From Acidobacteriota bacterium (GTDB lineage: Bacteria; Acidobacteriota; Vicinamibacteria; Vicinamibacterales; CAVVIG01): a DNA stretch of 51,382 nucleotides. The DNA is taken from the NCBI GenBank assembly GCA_017883165.1, contig JADGOC010000011.1, positions 1 through 51,382 on the forward strand, read 5' to 3'. This document shows, in pieces, positions 31,752 through 39,981 of this stretch. Below the pieces are notes generated by a model. That model was not told the origin of the DNA. It worked only from the letters and a program-made list of their open reading frames with translations, and did no database searches. Every line of letters starts with the position of its first letter. Position 1 is the first letter of the stretch. The position numbers were made by a program, and so were the translations under genes.

Positions 31752-33400
31752 TTTTCCAGCGTACCCGCCAGGTAGCGATCGCGTGTCTCCGCCCGCCTCA
31801 CCTTGCCGGACGTCGTTCGCGGAATCGTGCCGGGCGGCGTCACCACGACGCGATCCAGCTCCAGCCCCGCCGTTTCCCTGACGCGCCGCCGCGCCTGCTC
31901 GACGACGCCGTCGGAGGCGATGCTGGCCCGCGCTTCGAGCACGGCCACCACCTCGTCAGGCTCGTCGATCCGGCTGATGCCGAAGACGACGACGCCCGAG
32001 GATCGGACGCCAGGTAGATCCGCGATCGCCGACTCGAGATCCGGCGGATGGTATTTGCGCCCCTGACGGATGATCAGATCCTTCGTCCGGCCGCAGACAA
32101 ACAGCTGCCCGTCGGCAAGATAGCCGAGGTCGCCCGTGTGCAGCCAGCCGTCGCGCAGCGCGACGGCGGTGGCCACGGGATCCTCGAAGTAGCCCTGCAT
32201 CACCGATGGCCCGCGCGCGAGAATCGAGCCGAGATGACGCTCGGGCAGCGTCCGCCCTTCGTCGTCCACGATTTTCAACTCGTGGCCGGGCAGCGCGTGG
32301 CCGCATCCGACGAGGCGGACGACGCGCGTGGATCCGTTCGCGGAGGGCACGGCAATCGAGTGGTGCACGAGCTGCTGGGCGTCGACCGCATCCTCATGGA
32401 TGCCGTCGCGGCCGAATGCGACCGCGAGCGAGTGCTCGGCGAGGCCGTAACTGGCGACGAAGCTCGAGGCGCGAAAGCCGGCGCGCGCGAAACGCTCCGC
32501 GAAGGCGCGCAGCGTGTCGGGGCGAATGGGCTCGGCGCCGCAGCCGGCGAGGCGCCAGCTCGAAAGGTCGAGAGCGTCGATTTGAGATGGCTTGACGCGG
32601 CGCAAGCAGAGCTCGTATGCAAAATTGGGGGCAAACGAAACCGTGCCGCGATACGTTGAGATCGCCTCGAGCCAGGCCGTCGGCCGTTTCAAAAAGAGGA
32701 CAGGCGACATGACAATTGTGTCCACGCACGTGTAGACCGCCGACAAGAGCATGCCGATGAGCCCCATGTCGTGATAGAGGGGCAGCCAGCTGACGCCGAT
32801 GTCGGTCGGCCTGGCGTCCAGGCCGCGCGGCCCCGCGATCGCCGTCGCGTTGGCGTGCAGGTTCGCGTGCGTCAGGACAACGCCTTTGGGCGCGGCGGTG
32901 GATCCAGAGGTGAACTGGAGCAGCGCGGGTGCATTCAAGGGCACGCGTGTCGGAACGGCGATCGCCGGTCCGCCGCGCAGTGATTCGATCGTCAACACGG
33001 CGAGACCGTCGATGCCGGAGACGTCGAGCAGCGGCGCGACGTCTTCGGATGTCACGACTGCGCTGGCGCGACTCGCCACGAGAATGTGGCGCGACTGACG
33101 CGCGAACGTCGGCAGATCGCCCGCCTGCGCGGGCGGGCAGAGCGGCACCGGCACGAGGCCGGCCGCCGTGATGCCGAAGAAGGCGCGGATGAACTCGCCG
33201 ACTTCAGGCACGACCAGCGCCACGCGGTCGCCCGGCACGAGGCCGCGCGCGTGCAGGGCGCCGGCGACCCGCAGCGATTCAGACAGCAGCGTATTGTAAG
33301 AAAGTAATAATGATCGGCCGTCGTGCTCGATCGCCCGGATGCCGCGGTCCGATGAGGCTGCGGCGATGAGCGCGTCGGTAATGGTGCCTGGACCGTTCAC
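31748..33400 (-). CDS. Fatty acyl-AMP ligase / acyl-ACP synthetase
   Basis: A 550-residue adenylate-forming enzyme. The P-loop is LQFTSGSTAAPKG at residues 161-173; WLPLYHDMGLIG (205-216) is characteristic of fatty acyl-AMP ligases that load carrier proteins rather than CoA. Other blocks are ASYGLAEHSLAVAF, GWLHTGDLGYLADGQLFVCGRTKDLIIRQGRKYHPPDLE and the catalytic K533 in PRTTSGKVRR. It would activate a free fatty acid and pass it to the carrier protein encoded next to it, feeding the palmitoyltransferase-like enzyme. GTG start overlapping the carrier-protein stop (GTGA); ATGA overlap downstream. Confidence 0.9.
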   Translation of the reverse strand: MNGPGTITDALIAAASSDRGIRAIEHDGRSLLLSYNTLLSESLRVAGALHARGLVPGDRVALVVPEVGEFIRAFFGITAAGLVPVPLCPPAQAGDLPTFARQSRHILVASRASAVVTSEDVAPLLDVSGIDGLAVLTIESLRGGPAIAVPTRVPLNAPALLQFTSGSTAAPKGVVLTHANLHANATAIAGPRGLDARPTDIGVSWLPLYHDMGLIGMLLSAVYTCVDTIVMSPVLFLKRPTAWLEAISTYRGTVSFAPNFAYELCLRRVKPSQIDALDLSSWRLAGCGAEPIRPDTLRAFAERFARAGFRASSFVASYGLAEHSLAVAFGRDGIHEDAVDAQQLVHHSIAVPSANGSTRVVRLVGCGHALPGHELKIVDDEGRTLPERHLGSILARGPSVMQGYFEDPVATAVALRDGWLHTGDLGYLADGQLFVCGRTKDLIIRQGRKYHPPDLESAIADLPGVRSSGVVVFGISRIDEPDEVVAVLEARASIASDGVVEQARRRVRETAGLELDRVVVTPPGTIPRTTSGKVRRAETRDRYLAGTLEK

Positions 33401-33678
33401 GCGGGGCGCTCCTCGGCCGTCACGAGGCTGCGGACCTCCGCCACGACCTGAGCGACGGTGCGAATGTGGGTCATGTCGTTGAGCGGCACGGCGATCTTGA
33501 AGTGATCTTCCAGTTCACCGACAAGCTCAAGCACTTGGAGCGAGTCGAACCCCAGATCCGCCAGCAGTTCGCTGTCGAGCTTCGGCTCGATCGGACGCCG
33601 GCTGATGCGCTTGAGAATCTCGAAGGTGTCCTGCTCGAACCGATCGGGGAGGCCGGCAGTCTGTGATGCTTGAACCAG
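33397..33678 (-). CDS. Acyl carrier protein, likely CTG start
   Basis: An acidic carrier protein with the phosphopantetheine site ADLGFDSLQVLELVGELEDHF; the modified residue would be S46 of 93. Helix I is RFEQDTFEILKRI; the end is TVAQVVAEVRSLVTAEERPA. The frame contains no ATG, GTG or TTG upstream of the domain: the only ATG is after the DSL motif. A CTG at 33678 begins seven bases after an extended -10 (TGC-TACATT), just where a leaderless transcript would begin, so I use it as start; the domain itself begins by about 33650. It holds the acyl chain for the sphingoid-base enzyme. Stop overlaps the ligase start (GTGA). Confidence 0.78.
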   Translation of the reverse strand: MVQASQTAGLPDRFEQDTFEILKRISRRPIEPKLDSELLADLGFDSLQVLELVGELEDHFKIAVPLNDMTHIRTVAQVVAEVRSLVTAEERPA

Positions 33679-33685
33679 GCCCCAA

Positions 33686-33694
33686 AATGTAGCA
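33686..33694 (-). promoter_or_regulatory. Extended -10 TGC-TACATT of the carrier-protein operon
   Basis: On the minus strand TG (33694-33693), C, then TACATT (33691-33686) form an extended -10. Seven bases separate it from the proposed CTG start. It would drive carrier protein, acyl-AMP ligase, palmitoyltransferase-like and radical SAM genes. Confidence 0.5.
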
Positions 33695-33743
33695 TGAACA
33701 GCACTTGCGTTGCTACCTGCATAGTGGCATCGTGCACGTGACC

Positions 33744-34859
33744 ATGCGGGTGGCGATCGATGCCCGGTACATTCGCGAGAAACCGAGCGGGATCGGCGCT
33801 TACGTGCGGGCGATCGTCGATCGCGTGCCGCGAGAGGCTCCCGCCGATCACGTTCGGTTCTGGACGCATCCTCTCGCGCCGCGTCCGCTCTCGGATGCGC
33901 CGAACACCGAGGACGTGATCATCGGTCCCGGCCCCAACTCACCGCTGACGTTGCTCTGGCCCACCCGCTACGCGCGATTCGACGATGTCGACGTCTTTCA
34001 TGCGCCCCACAACATTCTGCCGCGCGGATTGCCGTGCGCGACGATCGTCACCATGCAGGACGTGATGGAGATCGATCGTCCGGACCTGCATCTTCAGGGC
34101 GTCGAACGGATCGTCAAGAGCGGCTATTACCGGCACGCGGTGTGGCGCGCGCTCCGTCACGCGACGCGGCTGATCGTGACATCGGCCGCGACGGCCGATC
34201 GGGTCCGCGCGGTGGCGCCCGACGCCGCCTCGCGGCTGCACGTCATCTGGCTCGCGCCCGATGAGGCGTTCCGCCCTCCGGCCGATCGTGACGCCTCACG
34301 GGCGCGCGCCGCCGCGCTCACCGGCTCCGACGCGCCCTTTCTCCTCGTCGTCGGCCAGAACTCCGCCGCGAAACGCCACGCCGACGCGGTGGCCGCGTTC
34401 GCGGTCGGCGCGCCGCGCCCCTGGCGCCTCGTCCTGCTGCAACGGCAGGGCGCGAGCGCGCGCCTCGCGCGGCTCGCGCGCCGCTTGCACGTCGACGATC
34501 GCATCGTCTGGCTCCCGAGTGTCGGACAAGACGATGTGGTGGCGCTGATGCAGGCGGCGGGCGCGCTGATTCAGCCCTCGCTGTATGAAGGCTTCGGGTT
34601 GCCGGTGGTCGAAGCGATGGCGTGCGGCTGTCCGGTGATTGCCAGCGACATCGCGCCGCTCCGCGAAGTCGCCGGCGGCGCCGCGATGCTGGTGGCGGCC
34701 GGCGACGTGCCGCGTCTGGGCGCTGCCGTCGGCGATCTCATCGCGTCGGCCGAGCGTCGCCGATCGCTCGCCGGAGAGGGCCTCGTTCGCGCCCGCGCGT
34801 TCTCGTGGGACCGGTGCGCGCGCGAGACCCTGGAGGTCTACCGGCGGGCATTCGGCTAA
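33744..34859 (+). CDS. Glycosyltransferase, GT4-like (group 1)
   Basis: A 371-residue glycosyltransferase of the GT-B fold. It begins MRVAIDARYIREKPSGIGAYVRAIV, typical of group 1 transferases (donor/acceptor loop GIGxY), contains FHAPHNILPR and ends with the donor-binding block PSLYEGFGLPVVEAMACGCPVIASDIAPLREVAGGAAMLV carrying the E-x7-E motif. It transfers a sugar from a nucleotide donor in the cytoplasm or at the inner membrane. Beside ceramide and nucleotidyltransferase genes it may glycosylate the head group. ATG 33744 is used; a GTG at 33732 is possible. The 66 bases to the carrier-protein gene hold both divergent promoters. Confidence 0.9.
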   Translation: MRVAIDARYIREKPSGIGAYVRAIVDRVPREAPADHVRFWTHPLAPRPLSDAPNTEDVIIGPGPNSPLTLLWPTRYARFDDVDVFHAPHNILPRGLPCATIVTMQDVMEIDRPDLHLQGVERIVKSGYYRHAVWRALRHATRLIVTSAATADRVRAVAPDAASRLHVIWLAPDEAFRPPADRDASRARAAALTGSDAPFLLVVGQNSAAKRHADAVAAFAVGAPRPWRLVLLQRQGASARLARLARRLHVDDRIVWLPSVGQDDVVALMQAAGALIQPSLYEGFGLPVVEAMACGCPVIASDIAPLREVAGGAAMLVAAGDVPRLGAAVGDLIASAERRRSLAGEGLVRARAFSWDRCARETLEVYRRAFG

Positions 34860-34862
34860 GAT
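34857..34862 (+). promoter_or_regulatory. -10-like hexamer TAAGAT before the second nucleotidyltransferase
   Basis: TAAGAT ends seven bases before the ATG at 34870 and includes the glycosyltransferase stop TAA. It may be an internal promoter and favours the ATG at 34870 over that at 34861. Confidence 0.4.
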
Positions 34863-34869
34863 GGCTCGC

Positions 34870-35643
34870 ATGGATCGCGCCGCCGACCGCGTCACCCAAA
34901 CGGTGATTCTCGCCGCCGGCCGCGGCGTCCGCCTCGCCGGATCCGACGCCAGTGTGCCCAAGCCGCTCATCACCGTCGCGGGCGTGCCGCTCATTGCGCA
35001 CGCGCTCGCTCACGCGGCCGCCAGTGGCTGCGACGAAGCGATCATCGTCATCGGCCACGAAGGCGCCCGTGTCCGCGCCGCGATCGAAGCCCTGATCGCG
35101 ACGACCGAGCGCATCGCGGTGCGGTTTGTCGAAAATCCCGATCCGACCACGCCGAACGGGCACTCGCTGCTCGTCGCGGAACCGTGCGCACGCGACCGAT
35201 TTTTTCTGCAGATGGTCGATCACCTGTTTGCCGAGCCGGTTCTCCGGCAGCTGTCGTCGCCGCCGCTCGACGATCGCACCGCCGGCCGCGTGCTCGTCGA
35301 TCGCGCACCGGTCGATCTCGATCTGTCCGACGCGACGAAGGTCCGGCTGGCGGGCGACCGCGTGACGGCGATCGGCAAGGCGATCGATCCGTGGGATGCC
35401 ATCGATGCCGGATGCTTCCTGCTGACGCCGGCGGTGTTCGAGGCGCTCAAGCACGTGCCCCCGTCAGAGCCGCGCACCGTGTCTGCCGCGATGCGGACGC
35501 TGGCGGAGCGCCGCGCGCTCGCCGCGGGCGAACTGCGCGGCGTGCGCTGGATGGACGTCGACACGCCCGCGGATCGCGCGGCGGCCGAGCGTCTGCTCGC
35601 TCCACAGTCGGCCGGCGCGACGGGCGGGGCACCCCGTCCGTGA
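34870..35643 (+). CDS. Nucleotidyltransferase, inositol-phosphate cytidylyltransferase-like
   Basis: A 257-residue nucleotidyltransferase similar to the cytidylyltransferase half of bifunctional inositol-phosphate enzymes. The nucleotide loop is VILAAGRGVRLAG (G17-R-G-V-R21-L), K31 lies in VPKPLITVAGVPLIAHAL, the metal-binding Asp in FFLQMVDHLFAEP, and the end GVRWMDVDTPADRAAAERLL is the WxDVDTPxD motif typical of that group. It would make a CDP-polyol from a polyol phosphate. An ATG nine bases upstream is also possible. GTGA overlap with the flippase gene; preceded by the glycosyltransferase. Confidence 0.87.
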   Translation: MDRAADRVTQTVILAAGRGVRLAGSDASVPKPLITVAGVPLIAHALAHAAASGCDEAIIVIGHEGARVRAAIEALIATTERIAVRFVENPDPTTPNGHSLLVAEPCARDRFFLQMVDHLFAEPVLRQLSSPPLDDRTAGRVLVDRAPVDLDLSDATKVRLAGDRVTAIGKAIDPWDAIDAGCFLLTPAVFEALKHVPPSEPRTVSAAMRTLAERRALAAGELRGVRWMDVDTPADRAAAERLLAPQSAGATGGAPRP

Positions 35644-37187
35644 GCCGGGCGGCGTCGGTCGAAGACGGCGCCGAGCTCGCGCGCGGCGCCGCCATCAACA
35701 CGCTGGCGATGCTCGCCTCGAACTTTCGGGGCGTTTTCACCTTCCTCGTCGCGCGCCTGCTCGGGCGCGCCACGCTCGGCATCTTCACCATCGCGTGGGC
35801 GGCCACTGATCTGCTCAGCAAGGTCGGCGTCTTCGGGCTCGACAACAGCGTCACCACGTTCATCGCGCGGTCGGAGGCCGAGGGCGATCGGCATCACAGC
35901 CGCACGCTCTTTCGCATCGCGCTTGGCGTGTCCGTGTCGCTCAGCGTGATCGTGGCGGCGGCGTCGGTCGTCGCGGCGCACGCGTTCGGGCAGCGTCTCG
36001 GCCAGCCCCCTGAAGTGGTCGCCGCGCTGACGCTGGTGTTGTGGGCGATGCCGGGGCTCGCGCTCTATAAAGTCGGCACGGCGGCGTCGCGCGGCATGAA
36101 GGTCATGCGCCATGACGTGTACTCGCGCGGCTTCACCGAAACCGTGGGGACGACGGCGGCGTTTCTCGTGGCGATGGCACTTGGCGCCCGCGCGTCGGCG
36201 CCGGAAATCGCGGCCATCGCCGGGACGCTCGCGGGCGGTGTGGTTGCGGTCGCGCTGGCGGCGTCGTTGTTTGGAGAAGGAGGTCGTGTCCGCCTACCCC
36301 TCGCCGAGGCTCGGGGCAGGCAGGCGGACACTGCGGCTGTCACGCGCAAGCTGGTGACCTATGCGGCGCCGATTGCAGGCTACGATCTGCTCAACACGCT
36401 CATCCTCAGCCTCGACGTGGTGATGCTCGGTTTCTTCATCGGCAAAGCGCCGGGTGTGACGCTCGCGACCGTCGGCGTGTACGCGGCAGCCGTGGACGTG
36501 GCGAGCGGCCTGCGCAAGGTGAGCCAGCTCTTCAACCCGATCTTCGTTCCGGTCGTCGCCGCGATGGCCGCGGGCCGCGAGGACGAGCGCGCGGCGGCGA
36601 CCTACGGCCACCTCGCGCGCTGGACGCTCGCGATTCTCTTTCCGCTCGTGGCCGTGATGACGCTCGGCGGTGGGGCGCTGCTGGCGATCTACGGGCCGGG
36701 CTTCCGGGACGGCGGCCTGTGGCTCGGCATTGTCGCCGTGGCGTGCGCAACCAACGCGTTTGTGAGCCTCGGCGAGGTCGTCATCATGGTGCGGCGGCCG
36801 CGCCTGAATCTGTTCAACTCGGCGGTCACGTCCGTCGTGGCGGTCGCCGCCAATCTCTGGCTCATCCCGCACTACGGCATCACGGGCGCGGCTCTGGGCA
36901 TCCTGCTGCCGTATCTGATGCAAGGGTGCCTTCGCCACCTCGAGCTCCGCTACCTGTTCGGATGGCCGAGCCAGGCACGCGAGCTGACGCGGCCGATCAT
37001 CGCCGCCGCCGCGGCCGTGCTGCCCGGACTGGGCTGTCGGATGGCGGTGCCGGGCATCCCCGGCCAGCTCGCCGCGGTGGCGGCGTTTCTTGCGGCGTAC
37101 GTCGGCACATGGCGGCTGCTCGGCCTCGATCCTTCCGATCGCGCGATCGTCCAGGAGCTCACCGGACGCGCCGCGGTGCCGCGATGA
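35640..37187 (+). CDS. Oligosaccharide/lipid flippase, MATE/Wzx-like
   Basis: A 515-residue integral membrane protein with about fourteen hydrophobic segments of the polysaccharide-biosynthesis (Wzx/MurJ-like, MOP superfamily) exporters. It starts AAINTLAMLASNFRGVFTFLVARLLGRATLGIF and has the later blocks IFVPVVAAMAAGREDERAAATYGHLARWTLAILFPL and FVSLGEVVIMVRRPRLNLFNSAVTSVVAVAANLWLIPHYGITGAALG, as usual for the family. It would flip the glycosylated or phospho-polyol lipid to the periplasm. GTG start overlaps the nucleotidyltransferase stop (GTGA). Codons at 36286-36331 are formed by a palindromic element that adds about 15 arginine-rich residues in a loop. Confidence 0.87.
   Translation: MSRAASVEDGAELARGAAINTLAMLASNFRGVFTFLVARLLGRATLGIFTIAWAATDLLSKVGVFGLDNSVTTFIARSEAEGDRHHSRTLFRIALGVSVSLSVIVAAASVVAAHAFGQRLGQPPEVVAALTLVLWAMPGLALYKVGTAASRGMKVMRHDVYSRGFTETVGTTAAFLVAMALGARASAPEIAAIAGTLAGGVVAVALAASLFGEGGRVRLPLAEARGRQADTAAVTRKLVTYAAPIAGYDLLNTLILSLDVVMLGFFIGKAPGVTLATVGVYAAAVDVASGLRKVSQLFNPIFVPVVAAMAAGREDERAAATYGHLARWTLAILFPLVAVMTLGGGALLAIYGPGFRDGGLWLGIVAVACATNAFVSLGEVVIMVRRPRLNLFNSAVTSVVAVAANLWLIPHYGITGAALGILLPYLMQGCLRHLELRYLFGWPSQARELTRPIIAAAAAVLPGLGCRMAVPGIPGQLAAVAAFLAAYVGTWRLLGLDPSDRAIVQELTGRAAVPR
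36286..36331. repeat. Palindromic element inside the flippase gene
   Basis: GTGTCCGCCT (36286-36295) and AGGCGGACAC (36322-36331) are perfect 10-base arms; the 26 bases between them contain nested inverted repeats (CCCC/GGGG, CCGAG-G-CTCGG). The same arm, GTGTCCGCCT, occurs after the phosphotransferase gene at 20377-20386. It reads through in frame without a stop and looks like an inserted REP-type element. Confidence 0.5.
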
Positions 37188-37213
37188 GCATCGAGATCGG
37201 CACTCAGCTCGAG

Positions 37214-39937
37214 CTATAGCGGCGCGGTTTGCTGCAGCAGCTTCGCGACGAGTGCCGTCCAGCCTGTCTGATGGCTGGCGCCGACGCCCTCGCCCGTGTC
37301 GCCGTTAAAGCACTCGTAGAAGAGGATGCAATCGCGCCAGGCGGGGTCGTGCTGATAGCGCGCGAGCGTGCCGTGGACAGGCCGCGCACCATCGGCGCCC
37401 TTGAGGAAGATCCGGGTGAGACGCCGCGAGATCTCCGCCGCCACTTCCCAGAGCGTGAGCATACGCCCTGAGCCGGTCGGGCACTCCACTTTGAAATCGT
37501 TGCCGTAGTAATGATGGAAGCGCTGCAGCGCTTCGATGATGAGATAGTTGACCGGAAACCAGATCGGCCCCCGCCAGTTCGAATTGCCGCCGAAGATCGC
37601 CGTTCTCGACTCGGCCGGCTCGTACGCCACGCGATATTCGACGCCGTCCACCTCGAGGACATACGGGTGCTCGGCGTGGATGCGGGACAGCGATCGGATG
37701 CCGTACGGCGAGAGGAACTCGCGTTCGTCGAGCATGATCTTCAGCACGCGTTCGAGCCGCGTGCGGTCGGCCACCGCGAGCAGCCGGCGGCCGCTCGTGC
37801 CTGGCGTCTGCATGCACGCGACGTTGGCGGTCATGTCGGGCCGGTGCTCGACGAACCACTCGAGACGCCGGGAGAATCCAGGCAGCTTCTTCATCACCGA
37901 CGAATCGAGCGTCTCGACGGCGAGCAGCGGCAGCAGGCCGACCATCGAACGCAGCTTCAGCGGGACGTGGCGGCCGTCCGGAAACGCGATGACGTCATAG
38001 AAGAACCCGTCCTCGTTGTCCCACAGATCGTGTCCCTCGTCCTTCCCTTCGGCCGGTCCGCCGCTCATCGCGTGAGCGATGTAGAGGAAGTGCTCCCAGA
38101 ACTTGCTCGCGACGTCTTCATACGCCGGATTCTGGCGCGCGAGTTCCATCGCGATCGCGAGCATGTTCAGCGAGTACGTCGCCATCCAGCCCGTCGTGTC
38201 CGATTGTTCGAGGTGGCCGCCGGTCGGCAGCGGTTTATTGCGATCGAAGACGCCGATGTTATCGAGCCCGAGGAAGCCGCCTTCGAACACGTTGTGTCCC
38301 TCGGCGTCCTCGCGGTTGACCCACCAGGTGAAATTCAGCAGCAGTTTGTGAAACACACGCTCGAGGAACACGCGATCGCCAGCGCCGGTGCGTTTCTGTT
38401 CAATCTTGTAGACACGCAGCGCCGCCCACGCGTGAACGGGAGGGTTCACGTTGTCGAACAACCATTCGTACGCCGGCAGCTGGCCGTTCGGGCGCATGTA
38501 CCATTCGCGCAGAAGCAGCACGAGCTGATCTTTCGCGAAATCGGCGTCGACCACGGCAAGCGCGACCGCGTGAAACGCGAGATCCCACGCCGCGTACCAG
38601 GGGTATTCCCACGTGTCGGGCACCGCGAGCACGTCCGCGTTGTAGATGTGCGTCCAGTCGGCGTTGCGGCCGGTCAGCCGCTCGGGCGGCGGCGGCGACT
38701 GCGCCGGATCGCCGTCCAGCCACTCCTTGACGATGTAGTGATAGAACTGCTTCGACCAGAGCAGCCCCGCGAACGCCTGGCGCGCGACCGCGCGCGCGTC
38801 GGCCGACTGCGTCGCGGGAATGACCTGCGCGTAGAACTCGTCGGCCTCGCGCATCCGCGCGTCGAAGATGGCCGAGAAACTGTCGTCGAATCGCGGCGCC
38901 GCTGGCGCGGGTGACGGCGCCTGATTCGTGAACCGCAGCCGCAGCTCCGCGCTGCCGCCCGCGGCCAGATCGATGGTGTAACGCGCCGCGGCCTTCGTGC
39001 CCTGCATCGCCGGATTCACGGCCGCCTTGTCGCCGTCGATCACGAAGCGGTGAAAGGCGTCCTTGACGTAGGGGCCCGCGCTCGGGGTGCCGAAGCACCG
39101 CTCGCAGTTCGTCTCGTTTTCGGTGAAGAGGAGCGCCGGCGCGCCGTCGCAGTACAACCAGCGGCGCCCGTATGCGCTGTCCTCGAGCGCGACCGCGACG
39201 GCACCGCCCTCGGCCCGGGCGAGCCGCGGCTTGGCGGCGTTCGGCATCCACGTCCACGTGTTGCGAAACCAGATCGTGGGCAGCAGGTCGATCCGCGCCG
39301 CCTCGGGTCCGCGGTTGGTCACGGTGATGCGGATCAGCATGTCTTCAACGTCGGCCTTGGCGTATTCGACCTGCACGTCGAAATAGCGGTTTTCGTCGAA
39401 GACGCCAGTGTCCATCAGCTCGTATTCTGGCTGCGAGCGGTTGCGCCGCGCGTTCTCCTCGACGAGCGCCGCGTACGGAAATGCCTGCTGCGGGTACTTA
39501 TAGAGGCATTTCATGTAGCTGTGGGTCGGCGTGTTGTCGAGGTAGAAGTAGCACTCCTTGACGTCTTCGCCGTGGTTGCCTTCGTCGCCGTCGAGGCCGA
39601 AGAGCCGCTCTTTGAGAATCTGATCGTGACCGTTCCACAGGGCGATCGCGAAGCAGATGATTTGATGGCCGTCGCAGATGCCGGCGAGGCCGTCGTCGTT
39701 CCAGCGGTACGCGCGCGATCGCGCCTGATCGTGCGGGAAGTACCGCCAAGCGTCGCCGTTCGCGCTGTAGTCTTCGCGGACCGTGCCCCACGCGCGTTCG
39801 GCGAGATAGGGACCCCATCGCTTCCAGTACTTCGCGCGCTGGCGCGACTCCTCGAGGCGCCGACCTTCGGCGGTCGCGCCGGCGTCGAGCGCGCGGGCAT
39901 GGGTGGACACGCCGCTCCCTCCGCGCGTAACGGTCAT
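37214..39937 (-). CDS. GH63-type glycoside hydrolase
   Basis: A 907-residue protein similar to bacterial GH63 enzymes (processing alpha-glucosidase, mannosyl- or glucosylglycerate hydrolase; MGH1-like domain). After an N-terminal beta-sandwich-like part ([28 protein letters not shown]) comes the (alpha/alpha)6 barrel with [57 protein letters not shown] and [23 protein letters not shown]. No signal peptide is visible, so it is probably cytoplasmic and cleaves alpha-glycosidic bonds. TAAACT lies six bases upstream of its ATG. It converges on the flippase gene 26 bases away; a link to the lipid locus is possible but unsupported. Confidence 0.88.
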   Translation of the reverse strand: MTVTRGGSGVSTHARALDAGATAEGRRLEESRQRAKYWKRWGPYLAERAWGTVREDYSANGDAWRYFPHDQARSRAYRWNDDGLAGICDGHQIICFAIALWNGHDQILKERLFGLDGDEGNHGEDVKECYFYLDNTPTHSYMKCLYKYPQQAFPYAALVEENARRNRSQPEYELMDTGVFDENRYFDVQVEYAKADVEDMLIRITVTNRGPEAARIDLLPTIWFRNTWTWMPNAAKPRLARAEGGAVAVALEDSAYGRRWLYCDGAPALLFTENETNCERCFGTPSAGPYVKDAFHRFVIDGDKAAVNPAMQGTKAAARYTIDLAAGGSAELRLRFTNQAPSPAPAAPRFDDSFSAIFDARMREADEFYAQVIPATQSADARAVARQAFAGLLWSKQFYHYIVKEWLDGDPAQSPPPPERLTGRNADWTHIYNADVLAVPDTWEYPWYAAWDLAFHAVALAVVDADFAKDQLVLLLREWYMRPNGQLPAYEWLFDNVNPPVHAWAALRVYKIEQKRTGAGDRVFLERVFHKLLLNFTWWVNREDAEGHNVFEGGFLGLDNIGVFDRNKPLPTGGHLEQSDTTGWMATYSLNMLAIAMELARQNPAYEDVASKFWEHFLYIAHAMSGGPAEGKDEGHDLWDNEDGFFYDVIAFPDGRHVPLKLRSMVGLLPLLAVETLDSSVMKKLPGFSRRLEWFVEHRPDMTANVACMQTPGTSGRRLLAVADRTRLERVLKIMLDEREFLSPYGIRSLSRIHAEHPYVLEVDGVEYRVAYEPAESRTAIFGGNSNWRGPIWFPVNYLIIEALQRFHHYYGNDFKVECPTGSGRMLTLWEVAAEISRRLTRIFLKGADGARPVHGTLARYQHDPAWRDCILFYECFNGDTGEGVGASHQTGWTALVAKLLQQTAPL

Positions 39938-39943
39938 CGGCCG

Positions 39944-39949
39944 AGTTTA
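39944..39949 (-). promoter_or_regulatory. -10-like hexamer TAAACT of the GH63-type gene
   Basis: On the minus strand TAAACT ends six bases before the ATG at 39937. The divergent region to the amidohydrolase gene is only 44 bases. Confidence 0.45.
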
Positions 39950-39969
39950 CACCGGCGAGGGCGGGGGCC

Positions 39970-39975
39970 TAGAAT
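39970..39975 (+). promoter_or_regulatory. -10-like hexamer TAGAAT of the amidohydrolase gene
   Basis: TAGAAT ends six bases before the ATG at 39982, giving a leaderless geometry identical to that of the beta-lactamase-like gene at 5771. Confidence 0.48.
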
Positions 39976-39981
39976 GCGCCC

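Noticed and set aside
37214-39937. GH63-type gene as part of the ceramide locus
   Set aside because: It has its own promoter, converges on the locus and has no visible link to lipid chemistry; kept as a neighbour only.
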